From: Branchiostoma floridae
Taxonomy: Eukaryota; Chordata; Leptocardii; Amphioxiformes; Branchiostomatidae
Direction: 5' to 3'
NCBI RefSeq assembly: GCF_000003815.2
Contig: NC_049985.1
Location: 6,706,844-6,770,843, forward strand
DNA length: 64,000 bases
In this document: piece by piece, positions 12,595 to 25,900 of the stretch
How the letters are laid out: every line of letters begins with the position of its first letter
How positions within the stretch are numbered: position 1 is the stretch's first letter
The notes under the pieces: model-generated
What the model was told of the DNA's origin: nothing
The model's input: only the letters and a program-made list of their open reading frames with translations
Database searches by the model: none
Translations under genes and position numbers: made by a program

Positions 12595-12690
12595 TCAAGA
12601 TTTACCCACATACCAAATATCAATACAATACATGAAGTCATTCTATAGTTATGCTGTACACTCAAAAATACATACACAGTGTAACACACC
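12595..12690 (+). repeat. Dispersed repeat copy (CACATACCAAATATCAATAC type)
   Basis: Shares a core with 31855-31970 and 56285-56460: an ACCTACATACCAAATATCA-like block, then CAATCCATCCAG-like sequence, then CA-rich DNA. It looks like a fragment of a dispersed retroposon; full ends are not visible. Confidence 0.5.
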
Positions 12691-12884
12691 GTTATAAACA
12701 CGTGCATAGACGCTACCATAAATGTTATCCTTCTTGGCGAAGGCACTAAGTAACAAAAACTAAATGACCAAATGGTTGAGACCGTCAACCGTGACTTACC
12801 TTTCACAGTGTACTTGGCCCTGAAGATCAGCGGAAAGTTGAAGTTGTGTATGAAAACGGATTGTGACTGTCAGAGACTCTCCCG

Positions 12885-14098
12885 AGGGTCTGCATGCCTT
12901 TTTTCCGTTAAGCGTTACGAGCCATTTTAATTCACCGTTAATCGTTACCGACCCGCTCAAATTCAACGTTAATCGTTATCGGTATAATCTTCGTGAAGCG
13001 TTATTGGTCGTTTTAATTCAACGTTAATCGTTATTTGTTATCCCGAATTTACCGTTAAGCGTTACCAAGAAATTCTTCGTAACCCGTTATACTATACACA
13101 CACGAAGTCAAATGCCAGATAGAACACATGAAAATGCTGGAAATGGCGTTTCAAAGGGTCCACTGGATTTCAAAATTTTCCGAGCTTCCTGGCCTTCGGC
13201 TCTGCACATGGTAAAATATTTTGCGAAAGCGTCGCCCTCAAAACTTTATCACTCATACAGATTTCAGTGTCAAACATAGCTTAGTTTCGGGCAAAAAGTT
13301 CTCCTAGAATGCAGAAAATGAGGTTTCTCCGGACCCTGGATTGCGACGGCTTGCGCCTTTGGCGCTCACGACGACATTGCGAAAATATGTTAGGGGCGTG
13401 GGTTTTCGCACACAAAAAATTCTCTCTAATAAAATGTCATTTAATTTAGCTTAGTCTTACGACAAAATCTGTCCTTCAAAATGCAGTAAATGGCGTTTCA
13501 GACGGTCAAGATTTCAAGATTTTCCCGGACCTTTTGCAACGTCTCGTGCGTTCCGAGCTCGAAATGGTAAAAATATGTCGGGGCTCTGGGGGTGGAGGCC
13601 AAAGCTACGAGTATAATCATGTGTAATTTGATGAAAATGTCAAAGTCAACCTAGCTTAGTCGGTCGGCAAAATTTGCCAAAAATGCAGGAAATAGCATTT
13701 AAGAGTGTCTTGATTTCAAAAAGAATGCGTCGCGCCTTTGGCGTTCCATGTGCTGAAACAATAGTTCAATCCCCCCATAAGAAATTTGCTGCCGCCGTCT
13801 CTGTGGCGGTTCTGGCCGGGAACTCTGCCTCCGTCAATTTACAGATGTCATGGACATTGTTTCTGTCATTCCTCCGGGTTCTAGGCACCTTTTGCTTCTC
13901 ACAATGTATTTTCTCCCATTGATATAACTACTCTAGCGTTGTATAAATAGGAATGCACGTCAATGTTACTGTTATGCTTTGTAACTCATTCTGAAATTAC
14001 CGTTAAGCGTTACCGGGCCTCCTGAATTTACCGTTAAGCGTTACCGGGCCTCCTGAATTCACCGTTAAGCGTTACCAAGACCCCCCCATGCAGACCCT
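12885..14098. mobile_element. Non-autonomous hAT-like element with 8-bp target duplication
   Basis: A 1,214-bp element ends in the inverted repeat AGGGTCTGCATG (12885-12896; reverse complement at 14087-14098). It is flanked by a perfect 8-bp direct repeat, CTCTCCCG (12877-12884 and 14099-14106). An 8-bp duplication is typical of the hAT superfamily. Both ends carry clustered subterminal copies of ACCGTTAAGCGTTACC or a variant: five or six on the left to about 13075, three on the right from about 13998. The interior has no transposase-like frame; the 82-aa frame at 13674 shows no domain. Confidence 0.85.
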
Positions 14099-14106
14099 CT
14101 CTCCCG

Positions 14107-15593
14107 TACGTGCTTCATCCGACAGGTCTGAGTCTGCAAATGGGGATTGGGTTGTCTTTAGGGAGCTGGCACCCGGTCATCAGTGCTTGCTCAGCATAAA
14201 CAACCCACAGTTACACAAGGCTGACTTCCGCTTTCTGGGGCAGAGCCAAACAAAGATTTTGCTTGGGTGGCATCAAAAGGTGCCTCACTTTTTAGATCAG
14301 CGTGTTAAAAACTTGTAATCGTCAGAGAATACTATATGATCTACGACGAATAATGATATCTATCTTGCAAGGACAAGAGTCGATGATCGTGGTACATCGA
14401 GGTACGGGACAAGTAAGGAATTGGATGCACTCTTGGCCCGATCTGAGCCTTCGGACACGTTGTATGATATATAGGGATTGCATTTAGCGGCTAGATTGCA
14501 TTCGTCATTTCGAATGGTGACATCAAGCTGGCGCCCCCGTGCGCATATGAGGGAGCTTTGCGTGTAAGCCCCAGGCGTCAAACCTCTGCACGTAGTTAAA
14601 GAACCCAACACACCTACCGACTGAAACGGTAGGTCGGGTGCCCTGGTACAATGGTGTGCTCGGCCCCAAAAGTAGAGGACCGTAGAGAAGCCACATTGCA
14701 CTACCACTAGCTACTTGAAAAAGCACCACGCTTCACCTCTGTTAATTATGACTGATTTACCTTTAATTTGGTTCCTACTTTATCACTCTCAAACTCCGTA
14801 CTTCACGGCACAAAAAATGACGAGGAACAAGGAATGTCCATGACCCTGCCAGGCTCACGTGGACAGCCACGATCAAGCCTAACATCTGGCATCGCTCAGA
14901 GACAGAGGCAAGCGTGATACGCGAAAACGAACATGTGCAAAGCACGTGATTTCTCCACAACAACTTATTGCGTAAGAAAGTATCGTTCAGTGGTTAGATA
15001 GGGCATTGTTTTATATTAGAGGTCGTCAATGGCAATCATTTGTAGCAATGGGAATTAGCGGGAAATTGCCAGCCATACAGGTGTGTTAAAAAAGGGAAAC
15101 TACTAAAGTAAACATTATTTTTTCTCTCGAAACAAGAGGGCAAGTGCTATTGATTAAAAGTACTTGCTCCTTAATTTAAACTGCTTGAAATAACCAACCA
15201 CAGGGAAATGATAGTCTCTGCCAGACTCCCGCTTGATAGGCACAATAGTACTATAGTAATAAGGACTTTGACAAGTTAGGAATAAAAGCCTGGTACACAT
15301 CACAGAGCCTAGTAGGAGTTATTAGATCTTATTAGCCTAGGACTGAACTGACGGGCCGGCGGTGATAACTGGATAGACTGTCAAAGACTGACTGAAATCC
15401 CTTGGCAAATTATTTGTCCCTATAGCTCTTTGGCCAAATTCTTTTTTTTTTTTCATCTAGCCTCGGGACACGTCTGCTTGAAGACTAGAGAACATAGCTC
15501 ACGCGTATTGATACAAACGCCACCCTGCGGACTTTAAGTGAACCACAAGAAAGGTCAATAACCTGCAGTGACACCTTGGTGACCCCATTCAAT
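14107..15593. other. Intergenic, upstream of the METTL7-type gene
   Basis: No supported gene. Open frames on both strands at 14088-14729 overlap one another without splice signals or domains. The METTL7-type promoter should lie near the right end; an AATAAAAGCC stretch at about 15282 is TATA-like but weak. Confidence 0.5.
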
Positions 15594-16854
15594 ATGGCTT
15601 CCCAAGAGTGGTTCTCGTCTCTAACAGTTGTACTTTTTACCATATTCCTTGTGACTTTGTCCACCTGGCTGCTTCTAAGCAAGAGAATTCGATCTTGGGG
15701 TTATGCATACGTCATCAGCCTTACACCTAAGGTCTACAACAGAGAAATGGACAAATACAAGCGACAGCTTTTCTCATCTCTACAAGAGCGTTCTGCAAAA
15801 AATAAGGAAATCTTGGAAATTGGAGCTGGCGGTGGAGCAAACTTCCAGTATTTTCCGCCCGAATGTCTGGTCACCGCCGTGGAACCAAATCCTGATTTTG
15901 AAAAATACCTCAGACAGCGCGCCAAAGCGAACCCCCACTTGGCGCTGAAATCTGTGGTAGTTGCCATGGCAGAGAGCATGGCGGAAGTAGCAGACGACAG
16001 TATGGACGCTGTCGTCTGCACGCTAGTGCTGTGTTCCGTCAGGAACCCGGCCGCTGTCTTCAGGGAAGTCAGACGCGTTTTGAAACCCGTAAGCAGCTTG
16101 CCTATGTGCAAATTCATCTCATAATTACAAATTATTTCTTTGCCCCAAAAGGAATGAAATAATGTATAGGTTTACCCGTGTTATTTATTGCAATCTAACG
16201 TTATTCTTATAAGCTTCTTTATGCCTTTCAGAAAGAGCCTAGGACTAGAAGAAAATTTTGTTTTTGATTGTTTTTTGAACAATAAATGATCATGGTTCAA
16301 GAAATACTGAAAAGATAATGTAGAATTTGCTTTAAAACTTAATTGCATCAGGACGATAGTATTTTCAACAGCATCTACTATAGATAAAGTTGTATCATTA
16401 AGTTAAAATGCTACATTGTACAAGCACAATTTACGGTTGCATCATGCATCACTTAATTGTCCGATCTAAAATGTCGTCACGTGTCAGCAGTCGACCCCCT
16501 AAAAAGGCTTAGGCCAGGGTCAGCTGAACACAGCAACATGAAACACAACATCCTACGCCTTAGAAATTATGGTTGCCTGCACCATTGTTTCTAAATTCTG
16601 CTTGTATCTTTGTACAGGGTGGAACGTTCTACTTTTTGGAGCAAGTACGCGGCGAGGCTGGGTCATGGACCAACTCTTTCCAGGCTGTGTTCGACCCACT
16701 CTTACAGCTGTTCTATGGCGGGTGCTCTGTCCAGGACAGTACCTGGGAAGACCTCAGAAAAGCCAGGTTCTCCACAGTTAACTGGGAGAGAATCAGTGGG
16801 CCTAAATCATGGTGGATCTTTGCTCCCCATGTGATGGGAACAGCTGTAAAATAA
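15594..16854 (+). CDS. METTL7: METTL7/TMT1-type membrane-anchored methyltransferase
   Basis: Two exons, 15594-16088 and 16618-16854, join in phase 0 (LKP|GGTFYF) to give 243 aa, matching the ~244 aa of vertebrate METTL7A/B. The family is ER- and lipid-droplet-associated; mammalian members are reported thiol methyltransferases. An N-terminal hydrophobic anchor spans residues ~9-29. SAM-binding motif I is ILEIGAGGGANF at ~73-84, followed by acidic EPN at ~97-99. The stretch DAVVCTLVLCSV is motif-II-like, and VFREVRRVLKPGG is the usual post-motif. The C-terminus ...WWIFAPHVMGTAVK is family-typical. ATG at 15594 is preferred over an upstream in-frame TTG at 15576, since residues after it form the anchor directly. 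Both splice sites are canonical (CCC|GTAAGC and GTACAG|GGT). Confidence 0.93.
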
Positions 16855-16891
16855 GGGTTGTCAAGCCGGTTTCTTTTACATGGACATCTGG

Positions 16892-17023
16892 TGTAGCCTG
16901 GGTACCATCCGGATAGTAAAATTTACTTCGCTCCGACAATAAATTTATTATACACTACTGTATATACAGTCACTTCTCTGCTATTTCAGAAGCAAACCAC
17001 TATCCAGATGGTACCCAGGCTAC
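16892..17023. mobile_element. MITE, 132 bp, just downstream of the METTL7-type gene
   Basis: Terminal inverted repeats of about 25 bp: TGTAGCCTGGGTACCATCC at the left; GGTACCCAGGCTACA at the right, with one internal mismatch. It begins 38 bp after the stop codon and contains an AATAAA (about 16938) that could act as a polyadenylation signal. Confidence 0.8.
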
Positions 17024-17219
17024 AATTGGTGTAATTCACTGCTCTGACAAGTTCACCTAACATAGAAGAGAGCCTGTAATTGTACAGGTGGCTCTCAGTA
17101 ATGCTTCACTCTAATTCCAGGATTGCCTATGCAATAAGCCAAATTCAGAAGTCAGACTCTATGCAAATGAAGAATCAATGAGGTTTATAATATAAAACCT
17201 CCTTGGTAAAATACAGTTA

Positions 17220-17393
17220 CTGTAGAAGCCAGTTAATTGCACAATGGATATCTGCACACTTCTGTTAATTGAACGGAATCTCCAAATCCTGTGGTGGTAC
17301 GGTCCAGCTGGATAACTTCGCTTTGTTGCACCATCCGGATAATTGCACAAAATGCGCTGGCAAATGGGGTGTGCAATTAAACAGCTTCTACTG
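17220..17393. mobile_element. MITE with TA target site, pogo/Tc1-mariner type
   Basis: A 174-bp element with ~24-bp imperfect inverted ends: CTGTAGAAGCCAGTTAATTG at the left; CAATTAAACAGCTTCTACTG at the right. Each end is flanked by TA (17218-17219 and 17394-17395), the Tc1/mariner/pogo target. An overlapping 104-aa open frame is repeat-derived. Confidence 0.75.
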
Positions 17394-19969
17394 TACTAAT
17401 ACTACTACATGTATGTACATGTACAGCACAGCACATGTACAAACAAACAAACAGAATAAAGGAGAAAACACAGGATCCCTTCACAGTTCTCTGTATTTGA
17501 TACCAAGGCACTACATAGGTTACATTACATATGTACAGAAGCAGCAGAGAAAATGCAATAGTCAAAGAGTGTTCACCAATTGAGACTTATCATCACACCT
17601 TAAAACCACATAGTAGAGACATAGTAAAATCCTGCATCTCCTTTTATAAATACTCATTTCCAGTGGCAAGATAGACTTTGTAGAAATTTTATCAATATTA
17701 ATTATAAAAATATCCATTGTGTTCTTGACTCTGAACACTCAACATTGTTCAGTTTATTATTATCATTCATACTTGAGGTCTGTTTCAATCTCTTACAGTA
17801 TCAATAGTGGTGGGAAGTTTTGTCATATTTGTGTATTTGTACCTGTATATTTGTAAACTCCTTATTCTGTGCACGATACCTTTAGAACAACACATGATTT
17901 CTCTTGAAAATACATGTACTCCCAATGGATATTCAATCCATGTTGACTTTTGTTGTTACTCAGTATAATTACATCATGGGAACTTATAACTGTTTACAAA
18001 TAAACATGAATGTCACTGAATTCAGTCATGTCGCCAAAGACGCAGAGCTCAGTATATCTTTTTATAACTCTCTAACGAAAAGACTGGTGAGACTACAATC
18101 TGATTTAAAATCTGCAAGAATGATATGTATCCCTAAAGTTTTCTATAAGCATCCAGAATGCACAGAATCCCCAGCAGTTTACACTCTGAAACAAGCAGTA
18201 CACTAGTTGAATTATACACACTTGATGTTGTGTGCCTCACCAGTGGGATCATCTGTTGATCACCACCCATCGTTGAGAATTTTGGTCCATTAAGATCAAT
18301 ATTCCCTCGAGGTGGGGTGGGGGGCAGCAGTGCTTGGTACACCACCTCCCACTGGTATAAAGTTACAGAATGGCTATGTCTCAGCCTTTTTGACCTGGAT
18401 GTACTTGTTCCAGATCCATGAAGAACTCGTTTCAGCCGCTTCTACTGCAGCTCTGGTGATAGACTTTATTTCCTTCCTTTTCCACCCTAGCACTCTCAAC
18501 CATTTTTGAAATTTACACTAGTCACTACAAAGTTTACATTTTTTATAATGTTTCCAGCTGTATGATATCTGTAATCACATTGTGGAATAAAGCTTGTTAC
18601 ACTTACATCTGGTGGTAAATAAGTGAGACAATGTGGTCTTATGATTTTTTTTCAAGAAAAAACTGCTTGCTACCTACTTGTAAGAGGTTTTCCTAAGATC
18701 TATCTTTAAAGAGAGAACAATATTTGTAACAGACTGTCATGAATGTTGGATTTAGTTGCAGGGATTGTTTCCCATTCAAGGCCTCACCAGTTCTGCTGTT
18801 TGGTTGTTGAACAAGCAGAAAACAACTTATAGAAATGCATTTGTTACTGTCATTGGTTATTTTGGACCTCAAAATGAATGTTACTCACTTCTGTAGCAAT
18901 GATTACACATTTTAGAAATTTTTTGTATTAAAAAAAGTCACAAGACATCCAATGAGAAAGTTTTCAAATGCAGATGTGGCAGCACATCTTTTGGGTTGAA
19001 GTTAGGTGGGTAAGTTGTTTAGGTAGGTACATGTAGTTTGTTGGGGGAAAACATAGCATGCTATAATTTACACTTGCAGTCTGTTTAGAAGTTTATAAAA
19101 AGGCTAAAAATCTGATGATGTTTAAAAAGCATGCTGAAATTCTGTTCAGAAAGTACAATCCACACAAGTTCACCATTTCATAAATATATAGGGCATATAC
19201 AAATTGCTGGAATATCTTTGCAACCAGTAAAGTATTGTCTAAATCTGATAAATTACAATGTAAAAATTTTGATACAGTTCAAGTTGAAAATCACTTTCCT
19301 TTGAAAATACTGCACCAAGTTCTGCCTTTGCTCCGATGAAAAAATCTAGTAAGTTTTCAGCCCTATCTGTATATTATTTATATAAATTTTAGTGTTTAAA
19401 GGTGTGGATAAAAATTGTTCACACAAATTTACTGTAAAGCCTGACATTAGATAAGCCCAAAAGGTACTTTGTACAGCAGTGAGAAAGGGCACTTTTTCGG
19501 CATGATGGAAATTCTTAAGTCTGACACAATACATTTCTAAACTTTTTTCCTAAGAAGATAAATGTATGAGCACTCTAAAATGATGATAATGTTTGTGGTA
19601 TCCATTCAAGGTCCAGAGGTTTTATCGTTAACATCCATTGCATAACATCTTCACCCAGTCTTACAAATTTCATGTACATTTTCACTTTGAGTCGGATACA
19701 AAATATCTCTGTGCTGCTTCTCAATATTTAAGACTAGACAGGAATTTTTGCCATTTATGAAAGAATGAGAAAGGCAAAGGATTGAAACTACTTCACACCC
19801 TCCCTTCCAAAAAGCATACAGGTAAAACAGGCCCCACCCCAGGGGCATTGCCAAAAAAGTCCCTATCAATCTACCTCTACATAATCCTTTCCCAGCTTCC
19901 AGATTTACATGTGTGTTTATTCAAAGCTAGGAGGCAGACACAGTAATTTTAGCTATCATACACTTTACA
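17394..19969. other. Intergenic between METTL7-type and FHIP1 3' ends
   Basis: AT-rich DNA without supported genes. The two flanking genes are convergent. The FHIP1 3' UTR enters from the right: the closest minus-strand AATAAA is at 19916-19921, only about 50 nt after the stop, so a longer UTR is also possible. Confidence 0.6.
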
Positions 19970-22900
19970 TCAAACAGTGGTCACAGTGATTTCAACTTCC
20001 TCCTCTCTGCCACTGTCTCCTGCCTTCTCTCCCCTTGTTTCTTCTGTTTCTAACTCGAAAGCCTTCCCAAACACTTCGTGGTCTATCTCCTTCACAGTAT
20101 GGTGGGTTATCTCCTCCAGCTGTAGAGGAGGGGTGACGGAGTGCTCTTGCACGATGGCGGAAAGCTCCTTGACAAACTCTGTGAGGATGATCGCACAGTA
20201 GACAGCATTCCTAGTCTGGTGGCTTTCCTGTATTCAGTACAAAGAATTATTAATAAGGTTGACTTGAGCCAAACAACCAAACTAAGAGGTTTGATACAAC
20301 TACAAAATATTCGCTAGAAAGATCAGACCTGGTGATCAATCTGCAAATGTGCATATTGACATCATGGATAACTTTCTTTTTAACAAGATTCATTGTGCAC
20401 TGCTTTAAATTGCTACAATAAAGGTTATTATTTTAAACATCATACAAGTATATGTACATGAATACATGCATGTATGTGGCATATGTGGACAGTGGTAATA
20501 CACAGTCATGTGCATGCCTGGGAAAGATCTGAATATGCTTTTTGATGGTGATGATGATTATTGAACACATTACAGCCATTCTTGCCACAAGAAGACCCTT
20601 TTGGGAAGTACGGTGTCTTTTTGGTCTCCCTTCCCTTGCTAAACAGACATATTCAACAATACATTGTACCTTTCAGACATCTCTACAGTGGAAGCCATGA
20701 TGCCATGGCTTAGTCCAAATGATTCAAAGAAATGACAGTGATACTGAAAAAAGAGGGTAAATTTTTTGTGTGTGGCAAGAATGATGTTTGTGGCCAGAGA
20801 GGCGCCCAAACAGTGTAGCACACCGTACATTGTACATTGTAAACGTCTAGCAAACAGTGTCTGGCAAAGGGTTTTTCAGTACTGAAAAAAAACCCTCTGG
20901 TCTCAATGACGACCAACGTCCCTTTGCTAGGCTACATGTAAAATGGCATGCTACACTATTTAGAACAAGCCTCAATATTGTCAGTTTAGCAGTCAGTAAC
21001 TGCATGCAGTTTGTCTCTCCTTCATGCACATGCACATGCACATTACCTTTGATCTAAGGAAAATGACTGGAGAACTCTTCTTGTATTTTCTACATACACG
21101 TTCTTGTACTGGGAAGGCAATTTTCTTCAGTCAAAGCCTAATGCTTGAAATGGGGCTTAATGATTTTTGATAGCTGATAGTTCATTGTGGCTTTACTTAC
21201 ACTTTTAAACATGTAGCTTTAAAGGCTTTAAAGTACAGCAATTGTTTTGCAAACCAGCTTTACTGAAATATTCTAGTTTGGGAAACATTCCAATTGTTCC
21301 AAATTGTACTTTTCTTAATATATAAAATTTGGTAAAATGGACATAAATTAAAATTGATTCTCTACTATCCAAATCCAGTACTAAGAACTTGTATTGATGA
21401 AGTACCATGCGATGAATGAATGATTGCTGTATGGAATGGTTAATGGTTAGTACAGCTGTCTGTCTGAGTTCTCCATCATTTTGCTTGGATGTCCACCGTA
21501 CCTGCAGCGAGTAACCAACCTGCTGGGCGGTGCCAGCCGGAGCCTGAGGTTTGGCAGGCGGCGGGCGGGGCTGGCGTAGGCTCTGGTAGGAACCGGCGGA
21601 CGCCGCGCCTGCTGCTGGACTTGTGCGGCTGCTGAAGAACTACTGAGGTGGACCGGCTAGTGCACTTCTCTCCTAGGGGAGAAAATGTATTTGAAGTAAG
21701 CAGTCTGTCATGTAATATAAAAGATTTAATACATTAAGTCTAATTCTAAAATGTAGCGTTGTCTTTGCTTGATCATATCCAGCGCTGTCTCCTGGTTTAA
21801 GTTGTTTTTTCTGTCCTATTCATTGTATAGGAGCCTACATGACTTTCATACATTTGTTATTTCTCTGGTTTCGAATCTGTCATTTACAACAAAAAATACA
21901 TTTCACTCATTTCATGTCGTGAAGATTTTTTGGAACAGACGGTAAAAATTTTGTCTGTCACATTACAGAGACTGAATGACAGGTCCTGGTTGGTTGGTTA
22001 TATCAAATACAAGGTACATGTAGCTGTAAACATGATTACTTCTTAGACTAGTGCCTGTCGTAAATACTTGTACTGATGAGATTGAAAACCATGCACTGTA
22101 CCGTATATTCTCGAATAAAGTACGCACCCCAATTAAAGTACGCACCCCTGACTTTGGAAAAGTCTTAGACAGATCTTTGGGACTGAAAGGTAAAATGGAA
22201 AAACTCAAATAAAGTACGCACCCCTTCTCCATCAATTTTGAACAGACCTTTAACTGGATAAATTCAAATTTATGATGTTTTCCCCAGGTTATTTTGCATG
22301 AAAAACCCTGCATTTACACTGTCATTGTCTCTATAAACTTGTGAATTGTTTACTGCAAATTATAAAAATCACTGAGAACTGGTAGAAGAAATCAGGCAAA
22401 ACCAGTTGTACAAGTCAAAGTCACTAACTCAAAAGGATTGTAATTACTATGCAAATGCCAATCTTATGTAAATCATGTTTAGACAATTTCTTTGTTTCAT
22501 GTTTAGACAACTACAAGACAACAACAATGTGCATGTTTTGAAAAATTACTAGAAGTGTAGCTCCACCTTGCTTTATTTTAGGCTTTTTTACCATTTCTCT
22601 GTGCAGTGACCTCAAATAAAGTACGCACCCCAACTTTGGCAACAACTTGTAGCACCTTTTCAACTTTGAAAAGTTAAAAAAGTGCGTACTTTATTCGAGA
22701 ATATACGGTAACTGTCAACAATGTTGCATATGTACCATACCATGGCCATAGGCCAATGTCAAAATGTAGACTTGCGAAATAAAAACATAAAAATGCAAAT
22801 ATTTTATGGGCATGCAGATACCCTGATATTAGTTGGATGGCCAATCGTGACGGACAGTTAGGATAATTATTATGGGTCTATTATCATTCCAGCTTTAGCC

Positions 22901-25900
22901 TTTCCTATGGTGCCATCTACAAAATGTGAAAAAAAACCTACATGCAAGTAGCAAATGCATCCTGAACATAAGTAAAAAAATTGAAATCTCCAACTCAAAA
23001 TTGGGAGTTAATTTTTTTTCAATTTTCTGACTTCTGTATGGGTACTATACATGCCTCATTTTTAATCAGCCAGTCAAGTTATTCATAAAAATTTTTCCTC
23101 CCAACCTCTACTTGAAGATTATTAAACAATTTCTATACATTCCATACCATGGTACCAAAGGATGCTTACACATGGAATGGCACTAACACAAACATTACCG
23201 GTAACACAGACACAGCACATCAAATTACTGAAGTACCCTCAACACTTACAGGGGTCGGTCATACTCCACACATGTTCGTACAGTTCGGACAGACCTTCCC
23301 ATATGGAATTTGCATCTCCGACTGGAGGAACTTGGGTTAGTTAAGAGAAGACAGACAACATTGATAAGACACGAGAGAGAGAGAAAGACACATCAAGGAA
23401 GAGATTGAGGTTAGAAGAGCAAAGACTTTGTTGTTAAGGTATATGATGAAAGAAAGCAGGTCATTATCCCAAGATTAACAACATCTGCTTTTCAAGACTT
23501 AAATAGTGGTATACTTAACATATAAACAATCATTAATACACTTTTTGACACTGAAACAAAGGGAGGATCCTAATTTCTAAGGATACACCGTAAAAAATAC
23601 TATTTAGGAACTGATACAAAATATATGCAGAATAGTTGAATACAATATAGCGTCAAATAGAATACCTTTAGGTGAAGTAGGGAAAATTTTAGCTTCATAC
23701 AACAACAAGTATTTAAGTACGTTGAGAGATGAGAATAAGAAGCACACATACATGCTTTACAAAGAATAGAAATGGGATTAAGTAAGGGACAAAGAGTGTT
23801 GAAAGAAAGATACAAAAGAAGAGAAGAGAAGAAAGAAAAAATTAGTGAAACGTCCTTAGGCTAGTGAAACACCATAAAAACAAATTAGGCTAGTCTGAGG
23901 CATTGTCCAAATCTGGTAGACATGAACTTAGAAGAATATTACCACATTTTGTATAGTAAAAGCACAACTGTTCCTTACCAGGAGGAGGGGGTTGTGGTTT
24001 GGGAGGCTGGGTGGGTGCTGGGGTGGTCTGTGGGGAGGGCGACTGTCCGACAGCCTGTTTCTTGTCCTTCAGGATCATCTGGTTGCTCTCGGAGTCGTAC
24101 AGCACCTGTTCTCGGTACGACAGGAAGTTCCGCCCGCGTACAACAAGCCCTTGGAAGTTCTCCACCGACTGGGAGTAGTAGTCAATTTTGTTCTTCACAG
24201 AACTGAGGATCTGTAAATAGTACACGAAGAATTTGGACTCAGGGATAAGAAATCCAGGAAGAATGCTCATATTACCATTTTGTATATGGTTCAAAGCAGC
24301 GGCTTTATCAAATATGCAGAATATTCATTCATTGATGTGGCCTATTCATTACAAAGTAGAGCTTCAAACAGCAGATTTACTCTGTAGATGTTAGATAAGA
24401 TAACATATGAATGGTCAATGGACAAGACATTCAGTGCGATATGGCCAGCCACTGCTACAAGCCTGCAAAGCTGGTGAGTTAGGCGTAACAGTAGCACTAC
24501 TGGATGTATGGCATTCTGATTCAGGTAAAGAGGTACAAATGTAGTCCCATAGCCTTCTAAGGCCGTAGGGGCAAAGAATTTTATCCACTGTGTCTTGGGC
24601 ACGGTACTGGAAGGCAGAGCCCATCTCTCTCCTCTGACCCCCTTTTACCTCCCCAAAGTCAGGTAAAGTCAGCCAAAGTCAGGTATACATTTTCACCTGG
24701 GTGGAGTGAGGACATGATATCTAGCCCGGAAAAGCCAGAATCGGACCCACGATCTCTCAATCTCGTGTTTACTGGCATACAGCTATCTGGCCATTAGATG
24801 CTGTGGCTTCATGTATATCACTATATGGCATGTATAATGTACTTCTATCTTTGACCAAACATGTCCAGAGATCCTCCTACCTGCACGAGTGACTTGACGC
24901 TAGGCTGGAAGACCAGGTTGGTGTTGAGTAGGAAGGACCTGAGCAGAGGCAGGGGGTAGTAGGACAGCTGGCGCAGGATTCCTGTCAGCAGCAGGTTCAC
25001 GTACAGAGAGTTGGACATCATGGTCTCCAGCTTGGAGAACAGTGCAGCGATGAAGGGTCCTGAAAACACACAAAGCACAGGAATTCAGTTTCTAACAAAT
25101 GTTGACGTCATCAAAATGCAGAAACGGTCTTCTGGTCATGTATTACATTCATTTTCATTTCTTCACTTTCTGTCATACCTAACTTGGGTACTGAGGGTAG
25201 CCAAACTCAGTAGTGCGACTACTGATTTACAGTGGGGCCCTGGGTCAAGTTAAACTAACACGACAATATTATTGGTGCAGCTACAGCACAGCATTACACC
25301 TAATGTTACATAGTCATTTGTACATGCAAAACAAACTAAACATACAATGAATGATAAGGATAACAAATGGATACAAAATCATGGTCCAGTCCATTCCTAT
25401 ATGCTGTCAGTAAATACATGTATACAAAAAAACTACAAAGCAATACCTGTGTTTGGTGAGCCAATACGACTCTTGTCCTCCTGTGCAGCTATGGGGCTGA
25501 ACGCCAGATGGAGTGGTCTAAAGTTGGTGGGGGACTGTGGAAGCTCTCCGTGTGGAGTCTGGGGCGGGGACATGCCTGGAGAGGGCGTGGTCGCCATGGA
25601 GGAGACGGCTTCATCCTCCTCATCATCATCATTTTCATCTTCAGCATCCTTCTTCTCCTTTCCATCTGTCTCGTCTAGTTGATCAAACACTTCATTGTCA
25701 CCATCATCACAGCAGGACTTACATATATGCACTACTCTATCATTGGTGAGATTGTTATTAGTGTGCAAGGAGCTGAGGCTGGTGTCTAGTTTGGTGTACG
25801 AGCGTTTAGTCCTTAGCTCGGGAGGAAGGGCCTTCCCTTCCACATCCCTGTTTAACAAGTTTTCGATAGACATGTCCAGCTCGAGCTCTCCGTCAATGGG

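Noticed and set aside
17269-17583. 104-codon frame downstream of the METTL7-type gene
   Set aside because: It starts inside a MITE and continues into unrelated AT-rich DNA.
20865-20900. Palindrome GGGTTTTTCAGTACTGAAAA in an FHIP1 intron as an RNA hairpin gene
   Set aside because: Short, A/T-run based, with no precursor-like longer stem; likely a chance or MITE remnant.
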